64,000 nt of DNA. It comes from Rhizobium tibeticum (GTDB taxonomy: Bacteria; Pseudomonadota; Alphaproteobacteria; Rhizobiales; Rhizobiaceae). The first letter of the stretch is position 1, and each line of letters begins with the position of its first letter. A program made the translations under genes and the position numbers. Below are positions 52,398 to 61,743 of the stretch, in pieces. The stretch lies in contig NZ_FOCV01000006.1 in the NCBI RefSeq assembly GCF_900110205.1, positions 124,001 to 188,000 on the forward strand, read 5' to 3'. The notes beneath the pieces are model-generated. The model was not told the origin of the DNA. It ran no database searches and worked only from the letters and a program-made list of their open reading frames with translations.

Positions 52398-53528
52398 ATG
52401 AACGTCGTAAAGTTCGAAGCGGATGTACAACGCCAGCATGCGCGTTACAAACTTCCCTTAAAATGCGTCATCGACGGATACCGCTACACCTGTCTCGACT
52501 GGTCGGTTGGTGGTGTGGGGGTTGCGACCGGCAAGACAGTGCTGCCCGAATTCAAAACATTTCCAGTTGACCTTGAATTCCCCTTCGACGGCTTTGTTTT
52601 CACGCTGAGGGTGGATGCACAGGTTCGCTACTGCGACCCGACGAAGGGACGCACAGGTTTCCAGTACATGTCGCTGACGGAGGAAAAGCTCCGCTTTCTG
52701 CGCTACGTGCGTGATGCTCATCTGAGTGGCGAGGTCGTCACCCTTAACGACGTCCTGGATCTGTCCAGCCGATCCGTCGATCCCCGTGGTCGGAAGAAGG
52801 ATGCCAGCTCGGAGGAACCGGCCTTTGGCGGGTGGTACGAGGCGGTGGCCAGGCGGTGGCTGCGCATTGCCGTAACGTCGATCCTCGGCATCGGAGTACT
52901 GCTTTTCTTATGGGGTGCGCTTTATCAGCGGCTCTGGACCTTCCGCGCCGACCAGTCGCTCGTGACGATCGATTCGGCAGCCGTGATCGCGCCGTCAGAC
53001 GGCGTCGTCACCAACATCGTGACGCAAGGAGCGGTGAAGGCCGGCGATCCCGTGGCGACCATCCTGCCCACGGCCAACAACCGCAGTGTCACCGTACTGG
53101 CGCGCTGTGACTGCATCATTCAGGATGTTCAGGTCGGACTGGACAGCCAGGTCCGAGCCGGACAACGGCTTCTGTCACTGAGCATGCAGAATGCAAAGCC
53201 GCACGTGGTGGCGATGGTGGACTATTCCCAAGCCCTGCGTCTCTACAAGGGCGCGCGTGTTCTGGTCGAACTTCCTGATGGGAAGAGGATTTCGAATGCT
53301 GCCATCCGCGATCTGCCGAAGCTGACAAGCACCGATCTTGCCTCTGGCAACAAGATCCCGATCAACATTGACGTCGGCGACGCAGATCTCGCCTCGATCG
53401 TTGGAACGCCGGTGACGGTGCGATTCGTGCACTCGCCGTGGACGACCAGGGCCTTGCCGCAAATGCTGAAGAGCTACGTCGACACAACCGGGACCGAGAG
53501 CCGACCAGCAGCGGAAACCAAGGGATAA
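52398..53528 (+). CDS. alg44: PilZ-domain c-di-GMP receptor / polymerase co-factor Alg44
   Basis: 376 residues from the ATG at 52398 (GGGAG, 5-nt spacer). The N-terminal PilZ domain has both binding motifs intact: R12-Q-H-A-R16 (RxxxR) and D34-W-S-V-G-G (D/NxSxxG). A single membrane helix (near 160-180, VTSILGIGVLLFLWGAL) is followed by a periplasmic HlyD-like barrel/lipoyl part (VIAPSDGVVTNIVTQGAVKA, RAGQRLLSL). In alginate systems Alg44 binds c-di-GMP and switches on Alg8, while the periplasmic part links to the export complex. Order alg8-alg44 is as in Pseudomonas. Confidence 0.9.
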   Translation: MNVVKFEADVQRQHARYKLPLKCVIDGYRYTCLDWSVGGVGVATGKTVLPEFKTFPVDLEFPFDGFVFTLRVDAQVRYCDPTKGRTGFQYMSLTEEKLRFLRYVRDAHLSGEVVTLNDVLDLSSRSVDPRGRKKDASSEEPAFGGWYEAVARRWLRIAVTSILGIGVLLFLWGALYQRLWTFRADQSLVTIDSAAVIAPSDGVVTNIVTQGAVKAGDPVATILPTANNRSVTVLARCDCIIQDVQVGLDSQVRAGQRLLSLSMQNAKPHVVAMVDYSQALRLYKGARVLVELPDGKRISNAAIRDLPKLTSTDLASGNKIPINIDVGDADLASIVGTPVTVRFVHSPWTTRALPQMLKSYVDTTGTESRPAAETKG

Positions 53529-53608
53529 GAGGAGCGCTCCAGCCAACCAGGTGGGTGAGAGCAAATCGTATCAGACGCGTTCGATAGCCAGGAATGACGA
53601 GGGAGTTA

Positions 53609-56600
53609 ATGCGTATGACATGCACAAAACGAGACCTCGCTAAATTGACCGCCTCAGCTCTGGCTGCCGCCGCTCTGCTTTGGGCAACCGGGGTTTGCCC
53701 GGCATTGGCTCAGACATCGGACAGTGTTCAACAGATCGTCGAGAAAATCCGGCAATCCGTTCTTGACGTGGATAAATCAAGGACGCCCACTGAGCGGATC
53801 AAGGCCTATGACCGCGCCCGCGACCAGTTGGCCACGCTTGCGGTAACCGCGGACGGTGGTGATGAGTCTGCCAGAACCAGCATTGCCGATCTCGAGGCGG
53901 ACGGCATTACGCCCGACGTCGTCACCACAGGTACCCTGAGCGCCACGTTCGCAAGCCTGACCGACAAGGGGGCCGACCCGGACGCGCGCGTTGCGACACG
54001 ACTGAGGATCGACGATCTTATCGACGCCCTGTCGGCGCCGGAACTCAAAGTATCGGCTCTGGCCGACTATGCGCAACAGATCGCGAGCGACCACGATGCC
54101 GCCTTAACGCTGTTGGAAAGGGCAATCGATGTCAGTGCACAGCTTGCCTCGGCGGATGAGAAGAATGCCGCGCTCAACAACATCGCCCAGGTCGGAGCCT
54201 ATGTCGAACCGAAGCTGACCTCCAACATCATCAATAGGGCCGTCGGTGGCATGTGGCCGGCTCGCATGCGTGGATTTGCCCGCTACGATATCGCCCTGCG
54301 CCTGCTCGGCGACAAGAAACTCGGCAAGAAGGACATCAAAGACGCCAAATTCGAGGACATCTCGGCAACAGTGAAAACCGAACTCAAGGCCAAGCGGCTA
54401 GAGCAGGCCCTGCTGTTGGCGCTCGCCGTCGATCCTGAATCGTCCGAACATCGCGCCGACATGGTCAACGAGGTCTTGAGCGCAGCGCTCAAAGCAAATG
54501 CGGTGAACCTGTTCCCGGTTTTCGCCACGAGCCTCGCCGATCGGAGTGATCAGGAAGACCTGATCGTCCGCATCGTCAAGGACCGCGTCGATGCCGACCG
54601 TCTGATCGACGCGATGGCAATGACCAATGCGATGGAACGTGGCCCGGGGCTCGCAGAGATCGACTTCACCCTCGCCTCCGAACTCAGCGATCGTGGACTG
54701 GCGAAGATGGCCACGCAGCAGTACGATCGGGGCACGGAGATCGTCAAAACGTTAAGCGGCGATGCCAAGGAAGCCGCCCTGATTGCAGCCATAGGTGGGG
54801 CAACCGACCTCAAGCGCTTCGATGACGCCCAGGCCTTCGCAGATCAGCTGACTGACATGCAGGGTGCATCCAATGCCCTGGGCAATCTTGCCAAGGCGTT
54901 TGCAGACAGCGACGATTTGAAGAAGGCCGAAGCGCTTCTCCCGAAAATCACCACACTCAAGGACCGGGAGCAGGCGCTTTCGGGCATCGGTCGCGCCAAG
55001 GCGAGAGAGGGAGACCTCGATGCCGCAACGAAGATCGCCGACGAGATAGCAAACGACGAAGACAAGGGCCGCGTGCAATCGGAAATTGTCCGGGTCTTAG
55101 CGCGCAACGGCAAAATCGACGACGCAATGGGCCTTGCAACCTCCATCAAGGAACCGGAATACCGCGTCGAAGCGCTCCTGCGGCTTGCCAAGGAGATATC
55201 TGGAACGGACGATGCCGAAAAGGCGCAACATGTCGTCAGCCAGGCGATCGCTTATGCAGGCGGGGTGGACAAGGCAGAGAAGCGCGACGACTTGTTCTTC
55301 GACATTATCGATTACTTGTCGAAGTCCAACCAGATCGAGCTTGCGAAGAAGCTTGTCAGTAAGATTTCCGATGAGAAGCTGAAGGCAAAAGCAGCAGGGC
55401 GCATTGCGAGCCGGGCTGCATTGTCTGGCGACACCAAGAACGCCATCGCCTATTTCGAAAGCCAGCCCGCCGCCCGCGATGAGATGCTCAAAGCCGAGGT
55501 GATGATCGCCGCCGCCAACGATCCGGCCTATGTCGAGACGGCCATTTTTGCCACCAGGGATTTCCACGATCCGATGCTGCGGGTGCGCACGTTTCGCGCC
55601 ATTGCGCAAGCGCAGTTGCGTCACCTCGACCGGCTTGGTTGGGGAATGGGGAAGGGCGACCCCTCAGAGTATAAGGACTGGCTGAAGAAGGCGGCATTGG
55701 CGGCGGTGGACGAAGACCCGGCCCAACCTTCGACGGCAGTCTTCAGCGATGGCCGAATGTCTCTGCGCACGACATCCGTCATGAGCGCCTCGCTCACCAA
55801 ATACGGATACCCCGACATAAGCAAGACAGCCGCGACGACCCGCTCGATGGTACCGCTGCCGACACCGGGACGGATCTCGATAACGCTTGGAAACCTCAGT
55901 CCCTATGAAAGCAAATTCATGGAGGATCTCGCAGCCGGATTTACCGGTCTCTCCCACGCTGCGCGCGCACAAGGGCTTCTCTATCCGCGGATCATCGTCA
56001 TTCAGAGCGGCGTTTACACGCTCGGCAGCCTGGCAATGCAGCTCGATAGCATGGCCGGCGAGCCGCTGGTCGAGCGGGACGGCGACATCGTGACGCTTCG
56101 CGCTCCGTTGCTCGTCGGCGAGAAGGCAGGCCTGATCTTGTCCGGTCAGGAGGCGTCTACCTATCGCTTGTCGGCCACCGCCGGTGCCTTTCTGGCGGTC
56201 GGCGGCAGGCTCTACATTCAGGACACGAAGGTAACCTCATGGGATGAAGCGCTCTTGAAGCCGCGCAATTCCAGCAAGGACACGCGCGGGATATTCCGGC
56301 CCTTCATCGTCGGCTGGAGCAATTCCGAAATGTATATTGGCGGATCGGTCTTGGATTCGCTGGGGTACGCAGCCTCAAAGTCTTTCGGCCTGACGTTTTC
56401 GGCCGGACCGAAGACAATTGCCAAGGCTCGCGAGCAGTTGCGAAATCCGACAGGCATCGTCGTCGAGAATTATTTTCACAACTTCGAGTACGGCTTCTAT
56501 TCCTATGAGGCCGATGACATCTCGCTTATCGGAAACGAATATGCAAACAACGTCCTCTATGGCGTTGATCCCCACGACCGCTCGCAGCGGCTGCTGATTG

Positions 56601-57361
56601 CGCTCAACACCGCGCACGACACGATGGTCAAGCATGGGATCATCATCTCCCGCGGTGTCGATGCCAGTTGGCAAATCGGCAACGTGGTGTTCCACAACAA
56701 GGGCTCCGGCCTGATGCTCGACCGCGACAGCGTCGACAATCTCGTTTACGGCAACCTTTCCTTTAAGAACGACCAGGATGGCCTGACATTCTTCGAGAGC
56801 AGTTGCAATCTCGCGGTCGCCAACGCGTTCGTCGAGAATGGCCGCTCCGGCGTGCGCATGCGCAACAGCTGGGACATCGGTGTCCATGACAACGCCATCG
56901 TTCGCAACAAGCTCGAGGCGATCAGCGGCTACATCAGCGACCTGTCGCTCGCAGAGGATGAGCACAAGCGCGATCTGGTGATGGATCCTTATGTGCCACT
57001 GACGACCTTTACCGCCTCCGACAACCTGATCTCTGCAAACGGCAAGGGGATAAAGGCCGCCGGCGTCTCGGGACTTACATTGGCACAGAACGAATTCCGC
57101 AATCAGGAAGGCCGTCTCCTCGACGGCGACACACGTCCGTTCGAGGGCCACGTGCTGCGCTTCAACGGGCACCAGGACGTGGCGATCGCATCTACATGCC
57201 GTCCGCAGCGGCCGGAAAACTACGAATGCGCGTTCAGGAAGGCGGGGTTCCTGGGCGAGAACGACGCACTTTTCTTTGACAGCAAAACTTCCGGCAATTG
57301 CACCGACGCTCGCGGCTCCGTGCAGTTCGAAAGTTTCCATGGAAAAGGAGACAGCAGTTGA
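53609..57361 (+). CDS. algG: Mannuronan C5-epimerase AlgG fused to a long helical-repeat domain
   Basis: About 1250 residues. A signal peptide ends CPALAQT. Residues about 30-700 are Ala-, Leu-, Asp- and Lys-rich helices with TPR-like periodicity (AEALLPKITTLKDREQALSG, AQAFADQLTDMQGASNALGN). The last 500 residues are a right-handed beta-helix matching AlgG, with the active-site YGVDPHDRS near 985, MVKHGIIISRGV, GSGLMLDRDS, NLVYGNLSFKNDQDGLTFFE and SGVRMRNS. AlgG converts D-mannuronate to L-guluronate in the polymer in the periplasm. Pseudomonas keeps AlgG separate from the repeat protein AlgK. Several ATGs are possible (53594, 53609, 53615); GAGGGAG lies between the first and second. Confidence 0.85.
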   Translation: MRMTCTKRDLAKLTASALAAAALLWATGVCPALAQTSDSVQQIVEKIRQSVLDVDKSRTPTERIKAYDRARDQLATLAVTADGGDESARTSIADLEADGITPDVVTTGTLSATFASLTDKGADPDARVATRLRIDDLIDALSAPELKVSALADYAQQIASDHDAALTLLERAIDVSAQLASADEKNAALNNIAQVGAYVEPKLTSNIINRAVGGMWPARMRGFARYDIALRLLGDKKLGKKDIKDAKFEDISATVKTELKAKRLEQALLLALAVDPESSEHRADMVNEVLSAALKANAVNLFPVFATSLADRSDQEDLIVRIVKDRVDADRLIDAMAMTNAMERGPGLAEIDFTLASELSDRGLAKMATQQYDRGTEIVKTLSGDAKEAALIAAIGGATDLKRFDDAQAFADQLTDMQGASNALGNLAKAFADSDDLKKAEALLPKITTLKDREQALSGIGRAKAREGDLDAATKIADEIANDEDKGRVQSEIVRVLARNGKIDDAMGLATSIKEPEYRVEALLRLAKEISGTDDAEKAQHVVSQAIAYAGGVDKAEKRDDLFFDIIDYLSKSNQIELAKKLVSKISDEKLKAKAAGRIASRAALSGDTKNAIAYFESQPAARDEMLKAEVMIAAANDPAYVETAIFATRDFHDPMLRVRTFRAIAQAQLRHLDRLGWGMGKGDPSEYKDWLKKAALAAVDEDPAQPSTAVFSDGRMSLRTTSVMSASLTKYGYPDISKTAATTRSMVPLPTPGRISITLGNLSPYESKFMEDLAAGFTGLSHAARAQGLLYPRIIVIQSGVYTLGSLAMQLDSMAGEPLVERDGDIVTLRAPLLVGEKAGLILSGQEASTYRLSATAGAFLAVGGRLYIQDTKVTSWDEALLKPRNSSKDTRGIFRPFIVGWSNSEMYIGGSVLDSLGYAASKSFGLTFSAGPKTIAKAREQLRNPTGIVVENYFHNFEYGFYSYEADDISLIGNEYANNVLYGVDPHDRSQRLLIALNTAHDTMVKHGIIISRGVDASWQIGNVVFHNKGSGLMLDRDSVDNLVYGNLSFKNDQDGLTFFESSCNLAVANAFVENGRSGVRMRNSWDIGVHDNAIVRNKLEAISGYISDLSLAEDEHKRDLVMDPYVPLTTFTASDNLISANGKGIKAAGVSGLTLAQNEFRNQEGRLLDGDTRPFEGHVLRFNGHQDVAIASTCRPQRPENYECAFRKAGFLGENDALFFDSKTSGNCTDARGSVQFESFHGKGDSS

Positions 57362-58527
57362 AAAATGCGGCTCACTCTTTTCTTTCGGCACGCAGCGGGA
57401 TCGCCCTGCTGGCGGCCGTCCTCAGTGCGAGCGCGCTGCCGGGCGCATCACAGGCATCCGTGGCGCAGGCAGCAAACGGCGGCTATCAGGGCCTCTTTGA
57501 CGTGAAGGCACGCAAGGATTTTCTCGCGCAGAACCCATCATCTGATGCTCGCAAGGCGTGCCTTGCGGTCGACGCCGACGCCAAATGGCTGAACATCGAG
57601 GTCATCAAGGGTCTGACGACCACACAGGGATACGGCACGGACCGGTCCGGCAATCAGTACGCCTGGGCGGTCATGGTCCTGTCCGGCCGCGCGCTTGCCG
57701 GTGACAAACGGGCCGAGGAGATGCTCACGGCCTTTCTGCTGAAATGGGCGGACGCCGGCGCATTCTCTGAAACCGAAAAGGTTCACGACGCCTACTACGC
57801 CCTGAAACGTCTGATGCTGCCGACTGTCGTGGCCTATTCGATCATCCGCGACGGGCTCGGTGACGAAGAGAAGCAGAGGCTGATCGCCTGGATCGATCCG
57901 CTGGTCCGACGAACCGATCAGATCTTCGAGGGAAGCGTTGACTACAACAACCACCGCTATCTGGCCGACAGCGTGCTGATGGCCTGGGGCAGCCTGACGG
58001 GTGATCAAGAGCTTTACCAGAAGGGGCTCGACCGCTTTGGCGTCATCCTCAACGACGCCCGTGCGGACGGCAGCCTTCCTCTCGAAACCCGCCGCGGTGC
58101 GCGCGCACTCTGGTACATGCGCCAGTCGCTGACAAGCATGACCGTCATGGCCGAAATCGCCGCCGGCGGGCAGGACGCCCTGTTCGACGCGACGGCGGTC
58201 GTCGATGGAAGGAAGAAATCCATGTGGACGGTCCTGTCCTACTGGATGAATGGCATGACCAACCCGATCCTGGTCAAAGCCTACTCCGCCGAGAACTACA
58301 TTCCCGGACCGGAACAGGACTTCATGAAACCGGATTTCGGCTTCCTCGAAAACAGGGGCAACGGACGCCACTACCTGGCGTTCCTCGAGGCGCTGGCCAC
58401 TCATGAACCACCGAACTTCATTCAACGGCGTGCAAGCGCCCTCCTCGAACGAGAAGGAGCAAACGAACGTCCTCTCATCGACGAATTCGCCGGCGGCAAT
58501 GCCACCTGCTTCTGGAGGCAAGGATGA
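57358..58527 (+). CDS. algL: Alginate lyase AlgL type (PL5 family), periplasmic
   Basis: 389 residues from a TTG at 57358 that overlaps the previous stop and has AAGGAG 7 nt upstream; a longer start at 57298 has no such site. A signal peptide precedes SVAQAANGGYQGLFDVKARK. PL5 landmarks are visible: DYNNHRYLADSVLMAWG (NNH motif with catalytic His), then GSLPLETRRGARALWYMRQS carrying the Arg/Tyr part of the active site. AlgL cleaves polymannuronate by beta-elimination and clears stray polymer from the periplasm. The end overlaps the next gene (ATGA). Confidence 0.82.
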   Translation: MKNAAHSFLSARSGIALLAAVLSASALPGASQASVAQAANGGYQGLFDVKARKDFLAQNPSSDARKACLAVDADAKWLNIEVIKGLTTTQGYGTDRSGNQYAWAVMVLSGRALAGDKRAEEMLTAFLLKWADAGAFSETEKVHDAYYALKRLMLPTVVAYSIIRDGLGDEEKQRLIAWIDPLVRRTDQIFEGSVDYNNHRYLADSVLMAWGSLTGDQELYQKGLDRFGVILNDARADGSLPLETRRGARALWYMRQSLTSMTVMAEIAAGGQDALFDATAVVDGRKKSMWTVLSYWMNGMTNPILVKAYSAENYIPGPEQDFMKPDFGFLENRGNGRHYLAFLEALATHEPPNFIQRRASALLEREGANERPLIDEFAGGNATCFWRQG

Positions 58528-61469
58528 GACTGCGCCAGTGGGACTTCTTTATCTTGCTTGCAGCCGGCTATCTCGTCGTCTCAGGGCCGACGGTGGTATG
58601 CGCCGCCCCGACGGCAACGCCGGCCGAGCAGGTCGATCTACTGATCCAGCAGAGCGATGATGAGGGGCTTTTGAAAGTCGCCAAGCAGTTGCGGGGCGGA
58701 CTGGCAGTCTCGGCCGACAATCCGTTGAGGGTGCCAAACTTCCCGAAAGCACGCCAAGCTCTTGAGACCGCCGTGACATTGCCCGGCCCCAGACAGGCGG
58801 AAGCAAAACTTCTGCTCGCCAAGATGATGCTGGCAGGCGAGGGAGGACCGGTTGACGTCGATCGTGCGCTGGCACTACTCGACGACGTCATCAAGGCGGG
58901 CAATGCCGAGGCGGCCTATATCCGCGGGCAGAAACTGGCATCCCTTCCAAACCGCGATCAGGAAGCGCGCGACAACCTCAATCTTGCCCTTCGCCTCGGC
59001 GACGGCGCTGCGGCATTCGAGCTTGCAAAGCTTTCCGGCGCAAAACCGGCACAGGCCGCGATGACGGGCTTCGGCCTCAACCTTTTGCGTCAGCGCGTTG
59101 CGCGAGGGGATGCAGGCGCGGCCTTCGATCTCGGCGGATACTATCGAAAGCTGTCGGACAAGCCCGAGGATCAGAAGGAGGCCTTGGCTTGGTATCGAAA
59201 GGCGGCACAATTGGGCCAAACGGCAGCCGTCGTCTGGGTGGCACGTCTGCTCAGCAATCCCGACACGCCGCTCTTCGATCCCACAGCCGCAATCGAACAG
59301 TACCAAACAGCCGCACGCGACGGATCGATCGAAGCCGCGCAGGAATTGGTGCGGGACTTTGCTGATGCCGGTCCGCTGAAAGTTCCACCCGACGTATACG
59401 ACGTTTGGATTGCCAAACTGATCGACGCCAAGGACGCGACGGCGGTCCTTTATTATTCCCAGGCATTGCAGGAAACGGCCGAGCAGCGCAGGCAGTCGTC
59501 GGACCAGCTCTATGAGGCGACAATGGCCGGCGACGTGGCTAACGTCGACGACCTGATCCGGATCGGCGAGAGCTTTCGCGACGGAGCGGGTGTCGTCATC
59601 GACCAGACGCGCGCCGCAAGCATTTTCCGCCTTGGCGTGAGGAATGGCTCCAACGCCGCCCTCACGAGATTTGCGCATCTGGTTATCGATGCCCCGTCTC
59701 TGAGAAGCCAAGAAAACGTCGCCCTTGCTCTTGAAAAGCTGAGCGGGCTGGCCGCGAAAGGAAGCGTCACCGGCCAGCTGCTGCTCGGCGACATGTACGC
59801 CAAAGGCGTCATGGGACAGGTGGACGAGACGAAAGCCATCGACCTTTATCGCAGAGCCCTTGCAGCAGCCGAGTCGGTCGAGGTGCTCAATCGCTTGGCC
59901 GACGTCTACCTCTCATCCGCCGATATGGACAAGCGCAGGAAAGCCTTCCCCTATATCGAGCGCGCCTCTCGAGCCGGCAGCGAGAGCGCCATGCTAAAGG
60001 AGGCCGAGGCCTATGCCGATGGAGAAATCGTCGGCCAGGATTTCGATAGGGCCGTCGCGCTCTACAAGAAAGCAATTTCGCTTGGCGCCACCGATGCCTT
60101 GGTCAGTTTGGCGAACCTTTATCTTTCGCGTGGCGGGGAGACCGCATTTCGCGATGCACATAAGGCCTTCTCCGATGCGATCGCGGCAGGGAACCGGGAA
60201 GCGCCGGTCGAAATGGCACGATTCCTCAAAGCAAATGGCAAGCTGGACGAAGCGATCGATCGACTGACCGCTGCCGCTCGAAAGAACAACAGCTCGGCTG
60301 CTGTAGAGCTCTATGAATATGCGTCAGAACGGGCGCAGGATCCGAATGTAGGGGCGCAATGGCTGCGACTGGCCCTGAAGACGATGAGCGATGTTCCGCG
60401 TGAGAAAGTGCATCTGGCAAGCGTCATGCTGATGCCGTCGGATATACGACTCAATCTCCAGGGAGCCGCGATGCTGCGCGAGCTGGCCGGCGCAAAAATT
60501 CCCGGTGCTGCCGTCGCCCTGTCCAGCGTCTATATCGAGGGGAAAGGAGATGTCAAAGATGTCCCGGCTGGCCTGGAACTATTGGAGCAGGCGTCCCAGA
60601 AAGGCGACGTCGATGCCATCTTGAAACTTGGCGACCTCTACATGGACGGCAAGTTTGTCGAAGGCGACGGCGAGAAGGCCGTCAACTATTACCGCGCCGT
60701 GATCACACTCCATCCGGACGATCCGGTCGCCAACATGCGCATGGCGCGCGCCTATCGGGAAGGGCGAGGCGTTGAACGCAATCTGGCTGTTGCGGCGACC
60801 TACCTGAAGATTTCCTCTGATGCGGGAAGCCGGATGGCGACGCGGGATCTTGGCCTCGCCTACATCTGGGGCAGCGGCGTCGAAAGGCAGGAAGACACGG
60901 CCGTTCAGCTGCTGCGCTCTGCGGCCGAGCACGGCTTTGCCTTTGCCTGGCACGATCTTGCCGAGACATATGGCTCTGCCATCGGCCCCGAGGTCGACGC
61001 GTCCCAGAACTTCAGACTTAACATGCGCGGCGCCAGGGAAGGTCACGTATCGGCGATGATCGGAGCGGGCGTCGCGCTTCTATCCGGCTTCGGCACCCAG
61101 CGCGATCCGGAGGCGGGCATCCTGTGGCTGGAACGGGCGTCGGCCAGCAGCGGCTGGGATGCTCCCGATGCGATGCACAGGCTGGCGGAGGTCTACAAAT
61201 TCGGCATCGGCGTTGACAAGGATCCCAAGAAGGCGCGCGAATGGGAGCTGCGAGCGGCAAATGCGGGCAGCGCCACTGCAATGTTCCATCTTGCCCTGGA
61301 TCTTGAAGCCGCGAATACGGACGCCAGCAAGGCCGAAGCAATCAAGTGGCTGCAGCGCGCGCGCGCCCTCCAGCATGTTCAAGCCGCAAAGAAGCTCAAA
61401 AGAATGGGTGCGGAAGACCTGTCTTCCGTATCGCTGCAGGGGGTCGAAGACAATGATGTGGAAGAGTGA
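58524..61469 (+). CDS. Large Sel1-repeat periplasmic scaffold protein (AlgK-like role)
   Basis: 981 residues. A signal peptide ends VCAAPT; no lipobox Cys in the usual place, unlike Pseudomonas AlgK. Most of the chain is Sel1-type helix pairs with A-x2-LG-x-LY-x2-G-x-G/V periods, e.g. LLLGDMYAKGVMGQVDETKA, ILKLGDLYMDGKFVEGDGEK, MRMARAYREGRGVERNLAVA and DLGLAYIWGSGVERQEDTA. AlgK is a smaller (about 450-residue) Sel1/TPR lipoprotein that ties the porin to the inner-membrane complex, so this may fill that role at twice the size. It overlaps the lyase gene by 4 nt. Confidence 0.8.
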   Translation: MRLRQWDFFILLAAGYLVVSGPTVVCAAPTATPAEQVDLLIQQSDDEGLLKVAKQLRGGLAVSADNPLRVPNFPKARQALETAVTLPGPRQAEAKLLLAKMMLAGEGGPVDVDRALALLDDVIKAGNAEAAYIRGQKLASLPNRDQEARDNLNLALRLGDGAAAFELAKLSGAKPAQAAMTGFGLNLLRQRVARGDAGAAFDLGGYYRKLSDKPEDQKEALAWYRKAAQLGQTAAVVWVARLLSNPDTPLFDPTAAIEQYQTAARDGSIEAAQELVRDFADAGPLKVPPDVYDVWIAKLIDAKDATAVLYYSQALQETAEQRRQSSDQLYEATMAGDVANVDDLIRIGESFRDGAGVVIDQTRAASIFRLGVRNGSNAALTRFAHLVIDAPSLRSQENVALALEKLSGLAAKGSVTGQLLLGDMYAKGVMGQVDETKAIDLYRRALAAAESVEVLNRLADVYLSSADMDKRRKAFPYIERASRAGSESAMLKEAEAYADGEIVGQDFDRAVALYKKAISLGATDALVSLANLYLSRGGETAFRDAHKAFSDAIAAGNREAPVEMARFLKANGKLDEAIDRLTAAARKNNSSAAVELYEYASERAQDPNVGAQWLRLALKTMSDVPREKVHLASVMLMPSDIRLNLQGAAMLRELAGAKIPGAAVALSSVYIEGKGDVKDVPAGLELLEQASQKGDVDAILKLGDLYMDGKFVEGDGEKAVNYYRAVITLHPDDPVANMRMARAYREGRGVERNLAVAATYLKISSDAGSRMATRDLGLAYIWGSGVERQEDTAVQLLRSAAEHGFAFAWHDLAETYGSAIGPEVDASQNFRLNMRGAREGHVSAMIGAGVALLSGFGTQRDPEAGILWLERASASSGWDAPDAMHRLAEVYKFGIGVDKDPKKAREWELRAANAGSATAMFHLALDLEAANTDASKAEAIKWLQRARALQHVQAAKKLKRMGAEDLSSVSLQGVEDNDVEE

Positions 61470-61731
61470 GCGCCAACGCAGCGTCACATTTCGCAAGCGA
61501 ATACCGCGCCCGCCGCTCGGAGGTCTGAATCTGGAGAAAAACCGAGGGCGCAATTCACGTGTCCTCGCCTGCACAGCGCTGATCGTGCCGCCCCGGAGCG
61601 ATTGTGGAGTTTGGCCGACCCACAACTGGGTCGTCCTGGTAAAAAACGAGATTATCGCGCGGGCAAGCCAGCGGGTGCTCGAGAAAATGAGAGCAGCACG
61701 GCACGAGAGTGACGACGGTCGCAAACAATGA
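61456..61731 (+). CDS. Possible small basic protein between the two Sel1 genes
   Basis: A 91-codon frame opens at an ATGATG inside the last 17 bp of the preceding gene and fills most of the 274-bp gap before the next. The product (MWKSERQRSVTFRKRIPRPP onward) is strongly basic, has no signal peptide and matches no family I know. The overlap looks like translational coupling, but codon use is not convincing and it may be chance. Confidence 0.25.
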   Translation: MWKSERQRSVTFRKRIPRPPLGGLNLEKNRGRNSRVLACTALIVPPRSDCGVWPTHNWVVLVKNEIIARASQRVLEKMRAARHESDDGRKQ

Positions 61732-61743
61732 GGTAGCGTTTAA

